Assembly: GCA_035063785.1 (NCBI GenBank)
Contig: JAPSFS010000005.1
Location: 124,001 to 188,000, forward strand
DNA length: 64,000 nt
Direction: 5' to 3'
Source: Comamonas_C sp026954015
GTDB taxonomy: Bacteria > Pseudomonadota > Gammaproteobacteria > Burkholderiales > Burkholderiaceae_C
Shown: piece by piece, positions 47,210-57,958 of the stretch
Numbering within the stretch: the first letter of the stretch is position 1
Layout: the number at the start of each line of letters is the position of its first letter
Program-made: the position numbers and the translations under genes
Notes under the pieces: model-generated
What the model was told of the DNA's origin: nothing
Databases searched by the model: none
What the model saw: the letters and a program-made list of their open reading frames with translations, nothing else

Positions 47210-48218
47210 AGTAGAGCTGCAGGCTCACCCAGTAGGCGATGCCCGCGACGAACGCGCTCGCCGGGATCGTGAGTATCCAGGCCCAGACGATGTTGCCCGC
47301 CACACCCCAGCGCACCGCGCTGGCGCGCTGCGTGGAGCCCACGCCGACGATGGCGCCCGTGATCGTGTGCGTGGTCGAGACCGGGATGCCCAGCCAGGTG
47401 GCGAGAAACAGCGACAGCGCCCCGCCCGTCTCCGCGCAGAAACCGCCCACGGGCTTGAGCTTGGTGATCTTCTGGCCCATGGTCTTGACGATGCGCCAGC
47501 CGCCGAACATGGTGCCCAGGCCCATGGCCGTGTAGCAGGCCAAGATCACCCAGATGGGCGGCTCGACGTCCGAGGCGGATGCGTAACCCGTGGCAATGAG
47601 CAGCAGCCAGACGATGCCTATGGTTTTCTGTGCGTCGTTGCCGCCGTGGCCGAGGCTGTACGCGCCCGCGGACACCAGCTGCAATCGCCGGAACCACCGG
47701 TCGATGCGCTGCGGGCGCACGCGCCTGAGCAGCCACGCCATCAGCACCATCATCATCGAACCGAGCACGAAACCCAGCAGCGGCGATATGAAGATGAAGG
47801 CGACGATCTTGAAAATGCCGCTCGCCACCAGCGCGCCCGCGCCCACCTTGGCGATCACCGCGCCGACGATGCCACCGATCAGCGCGTGCGAGGAGCTGCT
47901 CGGGATGCCGTAGTACCACGTGATGACGTTCCAGGTGATGGCGCCGATCAGCGCGCCGAACACGACGTGCGTGTCCACCACGTGGATGTCGACGATGCCC
48001 TTGCCTATGGTCGCCGCCACGCTCAGGTGAAAGACGAAGATCGCGACCACGTTGAAGAACGCGGCGAACACCACGGCCTGCGTGGGCTTGAGCACCCCCG
48101 TCGAGACCACGGTGGCGATCGAGTTGGCGGCATCGTGAAAGCCGTTCATGAAGTCGAACGCGATGGCCAGCGCCACCAGCAGCACCACGACCCAGAGGGC
48201 GGTCTGTACGGTTTCCAT
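47208..48218 (-). CDS. pit: Inorganic phosphate transporter, PiT family
   Basis: A 336-residue PiT-family symporter taking up metal-phosphate with H+. Both PD001131-type repeats are present: FMNGFHDAANSIATVVSTGV near the N-terminus and SLGHGGNDAQKTIGIVWLLL in the second half; about ten helices. The DUF47 gene is 40 bp upstream, and the two form a unit conserved in many bacteria. Constitutive low-affinity uptake is the usual role; it lacks a PhoB box in its upstream sequence as far as I can see. Confidence 0.95.
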   Translation of the reverse strand: METVQTALWVVVLLVALAIAFDFMNGFHDAANSIATVVSTGVLKPTQAVVFAAFFNVVAIFVFHLSVAATIGKGIVDIHVVDTHVVFGALIGAITWNVITWYYGIPSSSSHALIGGIVGAVIAKVGAGALVASGIFKIVAFIFISPLLGFVLGSMMMVLMAWLLRRVRPQRIDRWFRRLQLVSAGAYSLGHGGNDAQKTIGIVWLLLIATGYASASDVEPPIWVILACYTAMGLGTMFGGWRIVKTMGQKITKLKPVGGFCAETGGALSLFLATWLGIPVSTTHTITGAIVGVGSTQRASAVRWGVAGNIVWAWILTIPASAFVAGIAYWVSLQLY

Positions 48219-48258
48219 GTACGCAGGAAGGCAGGTTGTGGTGGTGCGGGGGGATGGG

Positions 48259-48906
48259 TCAGGAATTTTCGAGGATCACGCCCTCGATGTGGTTGGCCAC
48301 ATCCTCGCACTTGTCGGTCACGGTTTCGAGCAGCTCGTAGATTTCCTTGAGCTTGATGAGCTCGCGCACGTCCACGTCCTCGCGGAACAGCTTGCTCATG
48401 GCGCTGCGCAGCACGCGGTCGGCCTCGCCCTCGATGCGGTCGATTTCCTCGCAGACCTTGAGCGCGCGCTCGGTCACCGCCGGCTCCGCGATGCGCCCGA
48501 GCGTGGCCACCGCATCGTGCACCAGCACGCAGCACTTCATGCACAGCTCGGTGAGCCGCACGATCTCCTCGGTCACGTGCTGCAGGTCGTAGAGCGCCAT
48601 GGCCTCGGCCGTGTCCTGCAGCAGGTCGGCCACGTCGTCCATGGTGTTGATGAGCAGATGGATCTGCTCGCGATCGATCGGCGTGATGAAGGTCTTGTGC
48701 AGCGCTCGGTTCACCTCGTGCGTCACGCGGTCGGCGGCGCGCTCGGCATCGTCCACCGCCTGCTGGTGCTGTTCGCGCTGGTGGTGGTCGGCATAGTTGG
48801 CCACCAGCGCGGAAAATGCCTCGGCAGCCTGGACGATGCAATGGGCATGCTGGTTGAACATTTCGAAAAAATTGCCCTCTCGGGGCAATAATTTGCCGAA
48901 CAGCAT
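48259..48906 (-). CDS. DUF47 (PhoU-like) Pit accessory protein
   Basis: A 215-residue all-helical DUF47 protein, structurally like PhoU. It begins MLFGKLLPREGNFFEMFNQH and has family segments ITPIDREQIHLLINTMDD and IYELLETVTDKCEDVANHIE. DUF47 proteins partner with PiT transporters encoded next to them and are thought to regulate transport. AGGAG precedes ATG 48906. It is followed by pit. Confidence 0.93.
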   Translation of the reverse strand: MLFGKLLPREGNFFEMFNQHAHCIVQAAEAFSALVANYADHHQREQHQQAVDDAERAADRVTHEVNRALHKTFITPIDREQIHLLINTMDDVADLLQDTAEAMALYDLQHVTEEIVRLTELCMKCCVLVHDAVATLGRIAEPAVTERALKVCEEIDRIEGEADRVLRSAMSKLFREDVDVRELIKLKEIYELLETVTDKCEDVANHIEGVILENS

Positions 48907-49073
48907 GCAGGCTCCTGACGGGATGGGATCGAACTGACCGTGCGCGTCGCGGCATGGCGCGACGCAGCAAATTTTACCCGGCCATGCACGCGCGCCGGGT
49001 TTGGACAACAGGCGGTAAATTCGCCGGCAACAGGCACCACCCCGACAACAGCACGGCGCAGCCCCCAGGTTCC

Positions 49074-50300
49074 ATGCACGAACAGCCCTCCTTCGGCACC
49101 CGCGCGAGCGCCACGCCCCTCACGGGCCTCGTGCTCACCGGCGGCGGCGCGCGCGCCGCCTACCAGGTCGGCGTGCTGCAGGCCATCTCCGATCTGCGGC
49201 GCGCCTGCCAGCCGGGAGTGCAGGGCAACCCCTTTCCCATCATGGCCGGCACCTCGGCGGGCGCGATCAACGCCGCCGCGCTCGCCTGCGGCGCCGACCA
49301 GTTCGACCGCGCCGTGCGGCGCATTGCCCGCGTGTGGGGGCACTTTCATCCGCAGCACGTCTACCGCGCCGACTCGATCAGCATGCTGCGCAGCGGTGCG
49401 CGCTGGCTCACGCTGCTCTCGCTCGGCTGGGCGGTCGCGCGCTGGCACCACCTGCGCCCGCGTTCGCTGCTGGACAACACGCCGCTGAACCAGCTGCTGA
49501 ACCAGCTCGTGCCGCTGGTGCGCCTGCCCATGCTGATGCGCCAAGGGCATCTGCACGCACTGGCCGTCACGGCGTCGAGCTACAGCTCGGGCGAACACGT
49601 CACGTTCTTCGAAGCCTGTGACCAGCTCGTGCCCTGGGTGCGCTCGCAGCGGCGCGCGATCCGCGGGGAAATCTGCCCCGAGCACCTGCTCGCCTCGTCG
49701 GCCATTCCGTTCATTTTCCCGGCGCAGGCGCTGGACATCGACGGCCACGTCGAGTACTTCGGCGACGGCTCGATGCGCCAGTCGGCGCCCATCGCGCCCG
49801 CGATCCATCTGGGCGCCGAACGCATCCTCGTGATCGGCGCGGGGCGCATGCGCGAGTCGGGCCACGACCCCGGCACGGCACCGTCCACCGGCTACCCATC
49901 GCTTGCGCAGATCGCGGGGCACGCGCTCTCCAACATCTTCCTGGACGCACTCTGGGTGGACGTGGAGCGCATGCAGCGCATCAACAGGACGCTGGCGCTG
50001 ATCCCCCCGGAGCAGCGCACCGGCAGCAGCCTCAGGCCCCTGCGGTTGCTGGTGATCTCGCCCTCGCAGCGCCTGGACGCGATCGCGGCGCGCCATGTGG
50101 ACAGCCTTCCGGTCGCGCTACGCACGCTGCTGGGCACGCTCGGGGTCTCTTCCGGAGGGAACGACGTCCGCAGCGCAGCGCTCGCCAGCTATCTGCTGTT
50201 CGAGGAAAAATACACTCGGGAACTCATGGCGCTTGGCCGCGCGGACGTGGCCGCGCGTCGCGACGAAGTGCTGGCTTTTTTCGACTGGAACGCGCCATAG
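49074..50300 (+). CDS. Patatin-like phospholipase
   Basis: A 408-residue patatin-fold lipase. The oxyanion hole is LTGGGARAAYQVG (~21-33), the nucleophile Ser61 lies in GTSAGA, and the catalytic Asp is in YFGDGSM (~230), where DG-S replaces the more common DGG/DGA. No signal peptide, so likely cytosolic or membrane-associated lipid acyl hydrolase. ATG 49074 starts the conserved part. It is divergent from the DUF47-pit unit and followed by a decayed GGDEF gene. Confidence 0.9.
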   Translation: MHEQPSFGTRASATPLTGLVLTGGGARAAYQVGVLQAISDLRRACQPGVQGNPFPIMAGTSAGAINAAALACGADQFDRAVRRIARVWGHFHPQHVYRADSISMLRSGARWLTLLSLGWAVARWHHLRPRSLLDNTPLNQLLNQLVPLVRLPMLMRQGHLHALAVTASSYSSGEHVTFFEACDQLVPWVRSQRRAIRGEICPEHLLASSAIPFIFPAQALDIDGHVEYFGDGSMRQSAPIAPAIHLGAERILVIGAGRMRESGHDPGTAPSTGYPSLAQIAGHALSNIFLDALWVDVERMQRINRTLALIPPEQRTGSSLRPLRLLVISPSQRLDAIAARHVDSLPVALRTLLGTLGVSSGGNDVRSAALASYLLFEEKYTRELMALGRADVAARRDEVLAFFDWNAP

Positions 50301-50338
50301 GCCCGAACGCGCGCGTCGCTGCCGGCCCGCTGACCGGC

Positions 50339-50633
50339 GTGAACAACTGCAACGCGCCCGATCACACACTGGTCACGCTGGCCCGCGAGAGCGCCGCGGG
50401 CCAGCCGCAGCCACCCTTCGCGGTGCTTCTCATCGACCTCAACGACTTCAAACCGCGCAGCGACCGCGCGCTCATCGAGGTGGCGCGGCGCCTGTGCACC
50501 GGCAACGTCGCGGCGCGCTTCCAGGGACGATGCCTACGTCACCCTGACATGCGGCGTCAGCAGTGACGCACAGGCGCAAGCTGCCGCGCCACGCCGGCGT
50601 AACCATGTACCGGCACAAGACGGGGCGCTGAAC
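50339..50633 (+). pseudogene. Decayed GGDEF (diguanylate cyclase) fragment
   Basis: The frame from 50339 encodes FAVLLIDLNDFKPRSD and RALIEVARRL, which align with the start of a GGDEF domain, preceded by an LTGVNN that matches the usual LTGLxN. After FQG (about 50528) a shift to another frame gives DAYVTLTCGVSSDAQA, and a third frame gives LPRHAGVTMYRHKTGR, matching the domain's C-terminal helix (ADxAMYxAKxxGR). The GGDEF signature itself is gone. At least two frameshifts and deletions are needed, so it is non-functional. It fills the gap between the phospholipase and metG. Confidence 0.65.
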
Positions 50634-50700
50634 CCGCGCGCACCCACAGCGGCGCAGCGTTTCCTACAATGGCCGGTTTCGCCTTCGCTGCCCGAAAGCC

Positions 50701-52761
50701 ATGTCCGCCCGCAAGATCTTCGTCACCACCGCGCTGCCCTACGCCAACGGCAAATTCCACATCGGCCACATCATGGAATACATCCAGGCCGACACCTGGG
50801 TGCGGGCGCAGCGCATGCAGGGCAGCCAGGTGAACTTCGTCGGCGCCGACGACGCGCACGGCGCGCCCATCATGATTGCCGCCGAGAAGGCAGGCAAGAC
50901 ACCGCAGCAGTTCGTCGCCGACATCGCCGCCGGACGCAAGCAATACCTGGACGGCTTTCACATCGCGTTCGACAACTGGCACAGCACCGACGCGCCGGAA
51001 AACCACGCGCTGGCGCAGCAGATCTACCTTGATCTGAAAGCCGCCGGGCTGATCGAGACACGCACCATCGAGCAGTTCTTCGATCCCGAGAAGGCCATGT
51101 TCCTGCCCGACCGCTTCATCAAGGGCGAATGCCCGCGCTGCCACGCCAAGGACCAGTACGGCGACAACTGCGAGGTCTGCGGCGCGGTGTATGCGCCCAC
51201 CGAGCTCATCAACCCCTACTCCGCGCTCTCGGGCGCGAAGCCGGAACTGAAGACCTCGGAGCATTTCTTCTTCAAGCTCTCGGACGAGCGCTGCGTGGCG
51301 TTTCTGAAGGAATGGACGCAGAACGGCGTGCACGTGCAGCCGGAAGTGGCCGCCAAGGTCAGGGAATGGTTCGGCACGCGCACCAATCCCGACGGCTCGA
51401 CGAGCACCGGCCTGGACGACTGGGACATCTCGCGCGACGCGCCCTACTTCGGCATCGAGATCCCGGACGCGCCGGGCAAGTACTTCTACGTGTGGCTGGA
51501 TGCGCCCATCGGCTACCTCGCCAGCCTGAAGAACCTGCTGGACAAGCGCGGCGAGAGCTACGAGGCCTACATGGCCGACCCGCAGCTTGAGCAGGTGCAC
51601 TTCATCGGCAAGGACATCATCACCTTCCACACGCTGTTCTGGCCCGCGACGCTCAAATTCAGCGGCCGCAAGACGCCGGACAAGATCTGCGTGCACGGCT
51701 TTCTCACGGTGAACAACGGCGAGAAGATGAGCAAGAGCCGCGGCACGGGGCTGGACCCGCTCAAGTATCTGCAGCTCGGCATGAACCCCGAGTGGCTGCG
51801 CTACTACCTGGGCGCCAAGCTCAACGGGCGCAACGAAGACATCGACTTCAACCCCGAGGACTTCATGGCGCGCGTGAATGCCGATCTCATCGGCAAATAC
51901 GTGAACATCGCGAGCCGCGCGGCCGGTTTCATCGCCAAGCGCTTTGGCGGCCAGCTCGGCAGCGTAAGCAGCGACGGCCAGGCGCTGCTGACCGAGCTGC
52001 GCGCGCAGCAGGGCGACATCGTCGCGGCCTACGAGGCACGCGACACCGCCCGCGCCGCGCGCGACATCATGCTGCTGTGCGACCGGGTGAACGCCTACGT
52101 GGACACCAACAAGCCCTGGGAGCTGGCCCGGCAGGAAGGGCAGGACGCGCGCCTGCACGACGTGTGCACGACCTGCATCGAGGCCTTTCGCCTGCTGACG
52201 ATCTATCTCAAGCCCATGCTGCCTCACGTCGCGCAGCAGGTAGAGGGCTTCCTGCAGGTGGCGCCGCTCGCGTTTGCGGATGCTGCAACGCTGCTGGGCG
52301 CGCATCACGCCATCGGCCCGTACCAGCATCTGATGCAACGCGTGGCCGTGGAGCAGCTCGATGCGCTCTTTGCCCTGCCCGAGCCCGAGAAGGTCACCCC
52401 GGGTGGAGAGGAAATTGCCCCCGGGATCACGATCGACGACTTCGCCAAGGTGGACCTGCGCATCGCGAAGATCGTGGAATGCAAGGCGGTGGAGGGCTCG
52501 GCCAAGCTGCTGCAGCTCACGCTGGACGCGGGCGAGGGGCGGCTGCGCAACGTGTTCTCCGGCATCTCCAGCATGTACCGGCCCGAGCAACTGCAGGGCA
52601 AGCTCACGGTGCTGGTGGCCAACCTCGCGCCGCGCAAGATGAAGTTCGGCGTGAGCGAAGGCATGGTGCTGGCTGCCAGCCACGCCGACGAGAAGGCGCA
52701 CCCCGGCCTCTACGTGCTCGAACCCTACCCCGGTGCCGAGCCCGGGATGCGCATACGCTGA
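50701..52761 (+). CDS. metG: Methionine-tRNA ligase
   Basis: A 686-residue class I synthetase. HIGH motif at 20-23 (KFHIGH), KMSKS at 342-346 (GEKMSKSRGTG), and a zinc knuckle CPRCHAKDQYGDNCEVCG (~144-161). The C-terminal ~110 residues are the appended EMAP-II/Arc1p-like tRNA-binding domain (IDDFAKVDLRIAKIVECKAV), giving the dimeric long form. It is followed by the tRNA-Ser terminator, read from the opposite strand. Confidence 0.97.
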   Translation: MSARKIFVTTALPYANGKFHIGHIMEYIQADTWVRAQRMQGSQVNFVGADDAHGAPIMIAAEKAGKTPQQFVADIAAGRKQYLDGFHIAFDNWHSTDAPENHALAQQIYLDLKAAGLIETRTIEQFFDPEKAMFLPDRFIKGECPRCHAKDQYGDNCEVCGAVYAPTELINPYSALSGAKPELKTSEHFFFKLSDERCVAFLKEWTQNGVHVQPEVAAKVREWFGTRTNPDGSTSTGLDDWDISRDAPYFGIEIPDAPGKYFYVWLDAPIGYLASLKNLLDKRGESYEAYMADPQLEQVHFIGKDIITFHTLFWPATLKFSGRKTPDKICVHGFLTVNNGEKMSKSRGTGLDPLKYLQLGMNPEWLRYYLGAKLNGRNEDIDFNPEDFMARVNADLIGKYVNIASRAAGFIAKRFGGQLGSVSSDGQALLTELRAQQGDIVAAYEARDTARAARDIMLLCDRVNAYVDTNKPWELARQEGQDARLHDVCTTCIEAFRLLTIYLKPMLPHVAQQVEGFLQVAPLAFADAATLLGAHHAIGPYQHLMQRVAVEQLDALFALPEPEKVTPGGEEIAPGITIDDFAKVDLRIAKIVECKAVEGSAKLLQLTLDAGEGRLRNVFSGISSMYRPEQLQGKLTVLVANLAPRKMKFGVSEGMVLAASHADEKAHPGLYVLEPYPGAEPGMRIR

Positions 52762-52780
52762 CGCCTGGCAGCGGCGCGCC

Positions 52781-52806
52781 AACAAAAATCCCCCAGGACG
52801 GGGGAT
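52781..52806 (-). terminator. Terminator of tRNA-Ser
   Basis: A perfect 7-bp stem ATCCCCC/GGGGGAT with a 5-nt loop (52788-52806), followed on the minus strand by TTTTTGTT. It lies 12 bp after the tRNA and 20 bp past the opposing metG stop. Confidence 0.8.
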
Positions 52807-52817
52807 GGATCAGGTCA

Positions 52818-52908
<91 letters not shown>

Positions 52909-52939
52909 GCGACCCGAACCGGCGATTGTAGCGGCCAAA

Positions 52940-54256
<1,317 letters not shown>

Positions 54257-54311
54257 AGTGCGTGGATTTTAGGGGGCGGCTGTCGACGAGCCTCGCCGGG
54301 AGGGTGCAACC

Positions 54312-54971
54312 ATGTTCTTCGTCTTCGGCCCCTCGGGGCAGATGTTTCGCGGCGACGCGGACCTGCTTGCGCAGGTGGGGCGGCTGCGGCGCGTGCGCCG
54401 CCCGCAGGCCCTGCGCACGCGTGCGGCAGACGAGGGCGAGCCCGACGGCCCGCCGCGCCGCGACAGCACACCACCCCCGGCGCGCGGCAGCGCCGCCAGC
54501 GCCTACCAGCAGACTGCGCAGGGCCCGCTGCTGCCGCGCCAGCCGCTCACGCGCGTGAGTGACGTGATGACGCCCGCAGCGATCACGGTCGCGCCGCACC
54601 GGCGCGTGAACGATGCGTGGCAGACGATGGCGCAGCACCGCATCGCGCAGGCGCCGGTGGTGGACGCGCGCGGGCAGGTCATAGGCCTGCTGATGCGCGC
54701 GGACATGGCCCCGCTCGATCTGCTGCCCGAGCCCGGCGCGATCCAGCAGGCGATTGCGCTGGCGCGCCGCCCGGTCTCGGAAGTGATGTACAGCCCGGTG
54801 CCCACGGTGACGGCCGACACCGAACTGCGACGCCTGGCGCGCGCCTTCCTCGATACCGGCCTGCCGGGTCTGCCGGTGACCGACGAGGCCGGGCACTGCA
54901 CCGGCTTCGTCTCGCGCACCGACATCCTGCGCGCGATGGTGGCCGACCCGCCGCTCGATCTCTGGAGCTGA
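54312..54971 (+). CDS. CBS-pair domain protein
   Basis: A 219-residue protein whose C-terminal ~140 residues are a CBS pair (VSDVMTPAAITVAPHRRVND, IGLLMRADMAP and VSEVMYSPVPTVTADTELRR, GFVSRTDILRAMV), likely an adenine-nucleotide sensor. The N-terminal ~75 residues are Arg/Pro/Ala-rich and low-complexity after a short hydrophobic MFFVFGPSG. No catalytic domain is attached. It is divergent from serS with 55 bp between starts and faces the CorC/HlyC gene, itself a CBS protein. Confidence 0.82.
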   Translation: MFFVFGPSGQMFRGDADLLAQVGRLRRVRRPQALRTRAADEGEPDGPPRRDSTPPPARGSAASAYQQTAQGPLLPRQPLTRVSDVMTPAAITVAPHRRVNDAWQTMAQHRIAQAPVVDARGQVIGLLMRADMAPLDLLPEPGAIQQAIALARRPVSEVMYSPVPTVTADTELRRLARAFLDTGLPGLPVTDEAGHCTGFVSRTDILRAMVADPPLDLWS

Positions 54972-54988
54972 GCGCTCCCGCCAAGGCG

Positions 54989-56314
54989 CTATTGGCTCGC
55001 GGGCGGCGGCGTCTCGATGAGCGGCCCGTCCGCCACGCGCGTCGCGAGCACCTTGTCGATGGTCTTGCCGTCCATGTCCACGATCTCGAAGCGCCAGCCC
55101 GCCCACTGCACCACGTCGGTTTCGGTGGGGAGCTTGCCGGTGAGCAGCATGAGCATGCCGCTGAGCGTCTGGTAGCGGCCCTTGTCCTCCTCGGGCAGGC
55201 TCGCGAGGCCCAGGCAGTCCTTCAGTTCGGGCACGGGGATGTGGCCGTCGAGCAGCCATGAGCCGTCGGGGCGCTGCGTGGCCCAGGCGTCGCCGGGGTC
55301 GTGCGTCTTGAATTCGCCGGTGATGGCCTCCACCAGGTCCTGCACGGTGACGATGCCCTGCACCTCACCGTATTCGTCGACGACGAAGGCCATGTGCACG
55401 CCCGAGCGGCGAAAGTCGTGCAGCAGTTCCATGCCGTCGATGGTTTCGGGCACGTACAGCGGCGGCTGCAGCAGCTCCGTATCGAGCTGCTGCGCCGCCG
55501 GGTCGCGCAGCACGCGCGTGAGCCACTGGCGCGCGCGCAGCACGCCCATGATGTGCTCCATGCCGCCGCGCACCACCGGGAAGTGCGCGTGGCTGGAGCG
55601 CTCGATGCACGCGAGGTTGTGCTCGAAGGGCGCGAGCACGTCCAGGAACACCACGTCGGCGCGCGGCACCATGAGCGAGCCGATCTGGCGCTCGTCCAGG
55701 CGAAAGACGTTGCGCACCATCTGGTGCTCGTCACGCTCGATCACGCCCGCGCTCGTGCCCTCTGCGAGCATGGCGTGGATCTCGTCCTCGGTCACGGTCT
55801 CGCGCCCCTGGTGCACGCCCAGCAGGCGCAGCAGCGCCTCGGTGGAGAGCGTGAGCAGGCGCACGAAGGGGCGCGTGGCGCGCGCCAGCCAGTCTATGGG
55901 CCGCGCGACGAAGCGCGCGACGAGCTCGGGCTGGCTCTGCCCCAGGCGCTTGGGCACGAGCTCGCCCACGACGATGGAGAAATAGGTGATGACCACCACC
56001 GCGAGGCCCAGCGCCAGATAGCCCGCGGATTTGGCTTCCATCCCCCAGGCAGTCAGCCACCCGGCCAGCGGCCGCGCCAGCGCCGATTCGCCCACGATGC
56101 CGTTGAGCACGCCGATGGAGGTGATGCCGATCTGGATGGTGGAGAGAAAGCGCGTGGGCTCCTCGCCCAGCTTGGCCGCGGCGATGGCGCCCGCGTCGCC
56201 CGCGTCGATGAGTTTTTGCAGCCGCGCCCTGCGCGCGGACACCAGCGCCAGTTCGGACATGGCGAACAGGCCATTGAGCACGATGAGCGCGACGAGGACG
56301 GCGATTTCAACCAT
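54989..56314 (-). CDS. CNNM/CorC-HlyC family transporter-like protein
   Basis: A 441-residue protein with three parts: an N-terminal DUF21/CNNM transmembrane domain (~1-190, about four helices), a CBS pair (~205-330, IGSLMVPRADVVFLDVLAPF, IVTVQDLVEAITGEF) and a C-terminal CorC_HlyC domain (~350-430, WLLDGHIPVPELKDCLGL). The family is linked to Mg2+/Co2+ efflux; the name hemolysin is historical. It follows ispH on the same strand after a 110-bp gap that holds repeat copy B. Confidence 0.92.
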   Translation of the reverse strand: MVEIAVLVALIVLNGLFAMSELALVSARRARLQKLIDAGDAGAIAAAKLGEEPTRFLSTIQIGITSIGVLNGIVGESALARPLAGWLTAWGMEAKSAGYLALGLAVVVITYFSIVVGELVPKRLGQSQPELVARFVARPIDWLARATRPFVRLLTLSTEALLRLLGVHQGRETVTEDEIHAMLAEGTSAGVIERDEHQMVRNVFRLDERQIGSLMVPRADVVFLDVLAPFEHNLACIERSSHAHFPVVRGGMEHIMGVLRARQWLTRVLRDPAAQQLDTELLQPPLYVPETIDGMELLHDFRRSGVHMAFVVDEYGEVQGIVTVQDLVEAITGEFKTHDPGDAWATQRPDGSWLLDGHIPVPELKDCLGLASLPEEDKGRYQTLSGMLMLLTGKLPTETDVVQWAGWRFEIVDMDGKTIDKVLATRVADGPLIETPPPASQ

Positions 56315-56368
56315 GGTCGAACAACCTTGATTGTGCGGTCAATCCGCGCCGCGCCAGGAGTTTAGGAG

Positions 56369-56417
56369 TCAAATCGATTCGTAGCGCTTTTCTGGCAAGC
56401 GCTGGCAGCTATCAATC
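56369..56417 (-). repeat. Dispersed palindromic repeat, copy B
   Basis: On the minus strand: GATAGCTGCCAGCGCTTGCC (56413-56394), then AGAAAAGCGCTAC and an AT-richer end. The 15-mer GATAGCTGCCAGCGC and 13-mer CCAGAAAAGCGCT are identical to copy A at 22098. It lies between ispH and the CorC/HlyC gene. Confidence 0.8.
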
Positions 56418-56424
56418 CGTGAGT

Positions 56425-57426
56425 TCAAGAGGCGCTGCTGTCCGCGCTCACGTGCAGCGCCGAGCGCTCGGGCTGCTGCTTGGCGTCGAGCTTCAGGCCC
56501 TTGGGCAGCGGGAAGCGCACGTCTTCCTTGAGCCCGTCCATCGTGCGCACCGTGACGCCGCTGATCTCGCGGATGCGCGCGATCACCTGCTGCACCAGCA
56601 CCTCGGGCGCCGACGCGCCCGCCGTGAGGCCCACGCGCGTCACGCCGTCGAACCACGCGGGCTCGATCTCGTCGGCGCCGTCAACCATGTGTGCGGGCGT
56701 GCCCATGCGCCGGGCCAGTTCCAGCAGGCGGTTGCTGTTGGAGCTGGTCTGACTGCCCACGACGATGATCATCTCTACCTGCCGCGTGAGGAGCTTGACC
56801 GCGTCCTGGCGGTTTTGCGTGGCGTAGCAGATGTCCTGCTGCTTGGGCTCGCGCACGGCGGGAAAGCGCGCGCGGATCGCGGCGGTGATCTCGCGCGCGT
56901 CGTCCACCGAGAGCGTGGTCTGCGTCACCAGCGCGAGCTTTTCGGTCTGGCGCGGCGCGATCCTGGCCACGTCCGCCAGCTCCTGCACGAGGTAGATGCC
57001 ATCGCTCAACTGCCCCATCGTGCCCTCGACCTCGGGGTGGCCCGCGTGGCCGATCATGATGAACTCGTAGCCCTCGCGCGCCAGCTTGGCCACCTCCACG
57101 TGCACCTTGGTCACGAGCGGGCAGGTGGCGTCGTACACCTTCAGGCCCCGCGCCACGGCCTCCTGCTGCAGCGCGCGGCTCACGCCATGGGCCGAGAAGA
57201 TCACGATCGAGCCCTTGGGGATGCCCTCCAGCGACTCGACGAAGATGGCGCCCTTGGCCTTGAGGTCGTTGACCACGTAGGTGTTGTGCACGATCTCGTG
57301 GCGCACGTAGATGGGCGCGCCGAACTTGACCAGCGCGCGCTCGACGATCTCGATCGCGCGGTCCACGCCCGCGCAAAAACCGCGCGGCTGCGCAAGGACG
57401 ATTTCCTGGGGTTGGTTCACGCTCAT
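56425..57426 (-). CDS. ispH: 4-hydroxy-3-methylbut-2-enyl diphosphate reductase
   Basis: A 333-residue IspH, last enzyme of the MEP pathway, reducing HMBPP to IPP and DMAPP. The three iron-sulfur cysteines are Cys18 (PRGFCAGVDRAI), Cys102 (YDATCPLVTKVH) and Cys200 (QQDICYATQNRQ). The substrate loop SQTSSNSNRLLELA is intact. Its ATG overlaps the fkpB stop (ATGA, 57423-57426), a pairing widely conserved in proteobacteria. Confidence 0.97.
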   Translation of the reverse strand: MSVNQPQEIVLAQPRGFCAGVDRAIEIVERALVKFGAPIYVRHEIVHNTYVVNDLKAKGAIFVESLEGIPKGSIVIFSAHGVSRALQQEAVARGLKVYDATCPLVTKVHVEVAKLAREGYEFIMIGHAGHPEVEGTMGQLSDGIYLVQELADVARIAPRQTEKLALVTQTTLSVDDAREITAAIRARFPAVREPKQQDICYATQNRQDAVKLLTRQVEMIIVVGSQTSSNSNRLLELARRMGTPAHMVDGADEIEPAWFDGVTRVGLTAGASAPEVLVQQVIARIREISGVTVRTMDGLKEDVRFPLPKGLKLDAKQQPERSALHVSADSSAS

Positions 57427-57893
57427 AGCACTCCGATGATCTGCACTTCAAAGGTGACGGGGCGGCCCGCCAGCGGGTGGTTGAAATCGACGCGCAGGGC
57501 GCCGTCGCCGCGCACCTCCAGCACCGCGCCCGCGTAGGTGCCGCTGCCGTCGGGCGTGGCGAACTCCACCACCTCGCCCACGTGGTACTGGTCGTCGGGG
57601 TCGCCCATGTCGTCCAGGAGCTTCCTGGCCACCCACTGCTGCATCTCGGGGTTGCGCTCGCCGAAGGCCTCGCCCGCGGGCACCTCGAAGGTGGTGCGCG
57701 TGCCTTCCGCAAGGCCGATGAGGCGCGCTTCCAGCGCCGGAGACAGCTCGCCCGCGCCGACCGAAATCGTCGCCGGGCGGCTGGCGAAGGTGTTGATCAC
57801 GTCGCCCGCGGGCCCGGCCAGGCGGTAGTGCAGCGTGAGGAAGGAACCTGGCTCGACCTTCGCAGGCGCGGCGGTGGCGGGGGAGTCGGTCAT
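57423..57893 (-). CDS. fkpB: FKBP-type peptidyl-prolyl isomerase (SlpA)
   Basis: A 156-residue SlyD/SlpA-like FKBP. It has the opening strand LTLHYRLAGPAGDVINTFAS, the inserted-flap pattern FEVPAGEAFGERNPEMQQWV and the closing VDFNHPLAGRPVTFEVQIIG. It is a cytosolic prolyl isomerase/chaperone without the His-rich tail of SlyD. ATG 57893 (MTDSPATAA) is chosen over an upstream start at 57920. It is coupled to ispH. Confidence 0.93.
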   Translation of the reverse strand: MTDSPATAAPAKVEPGSFLTLHYRLAGPAGDVINTFASRPATISVGAGELSPALEARLIGLAEGTRTTFEVPAGEAFGERNPEMQQWVARKLLDDMGDPDDQYHVGEVVEFATPDGSGTYAGAVLEVRGDGALRVDFNHPLAGRPVTFEVQIIGVL

Positions 57894-57958
57894 GGGGGCG
57901 ATCTGGATAAACTGCCGCATTCTAGGAAATGCGGGTAAGTCCCTACCGCTATCTCGTC

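Noticed and set aside
54972..55004. Possible further repeat copy between the CBS gene and the CorC/HlyC gene (GAGCGCTCCCGCCAAGGCGC).
   Set aside because: Only the AGCGCT/GGCGCT pair is shared; not enough to call.
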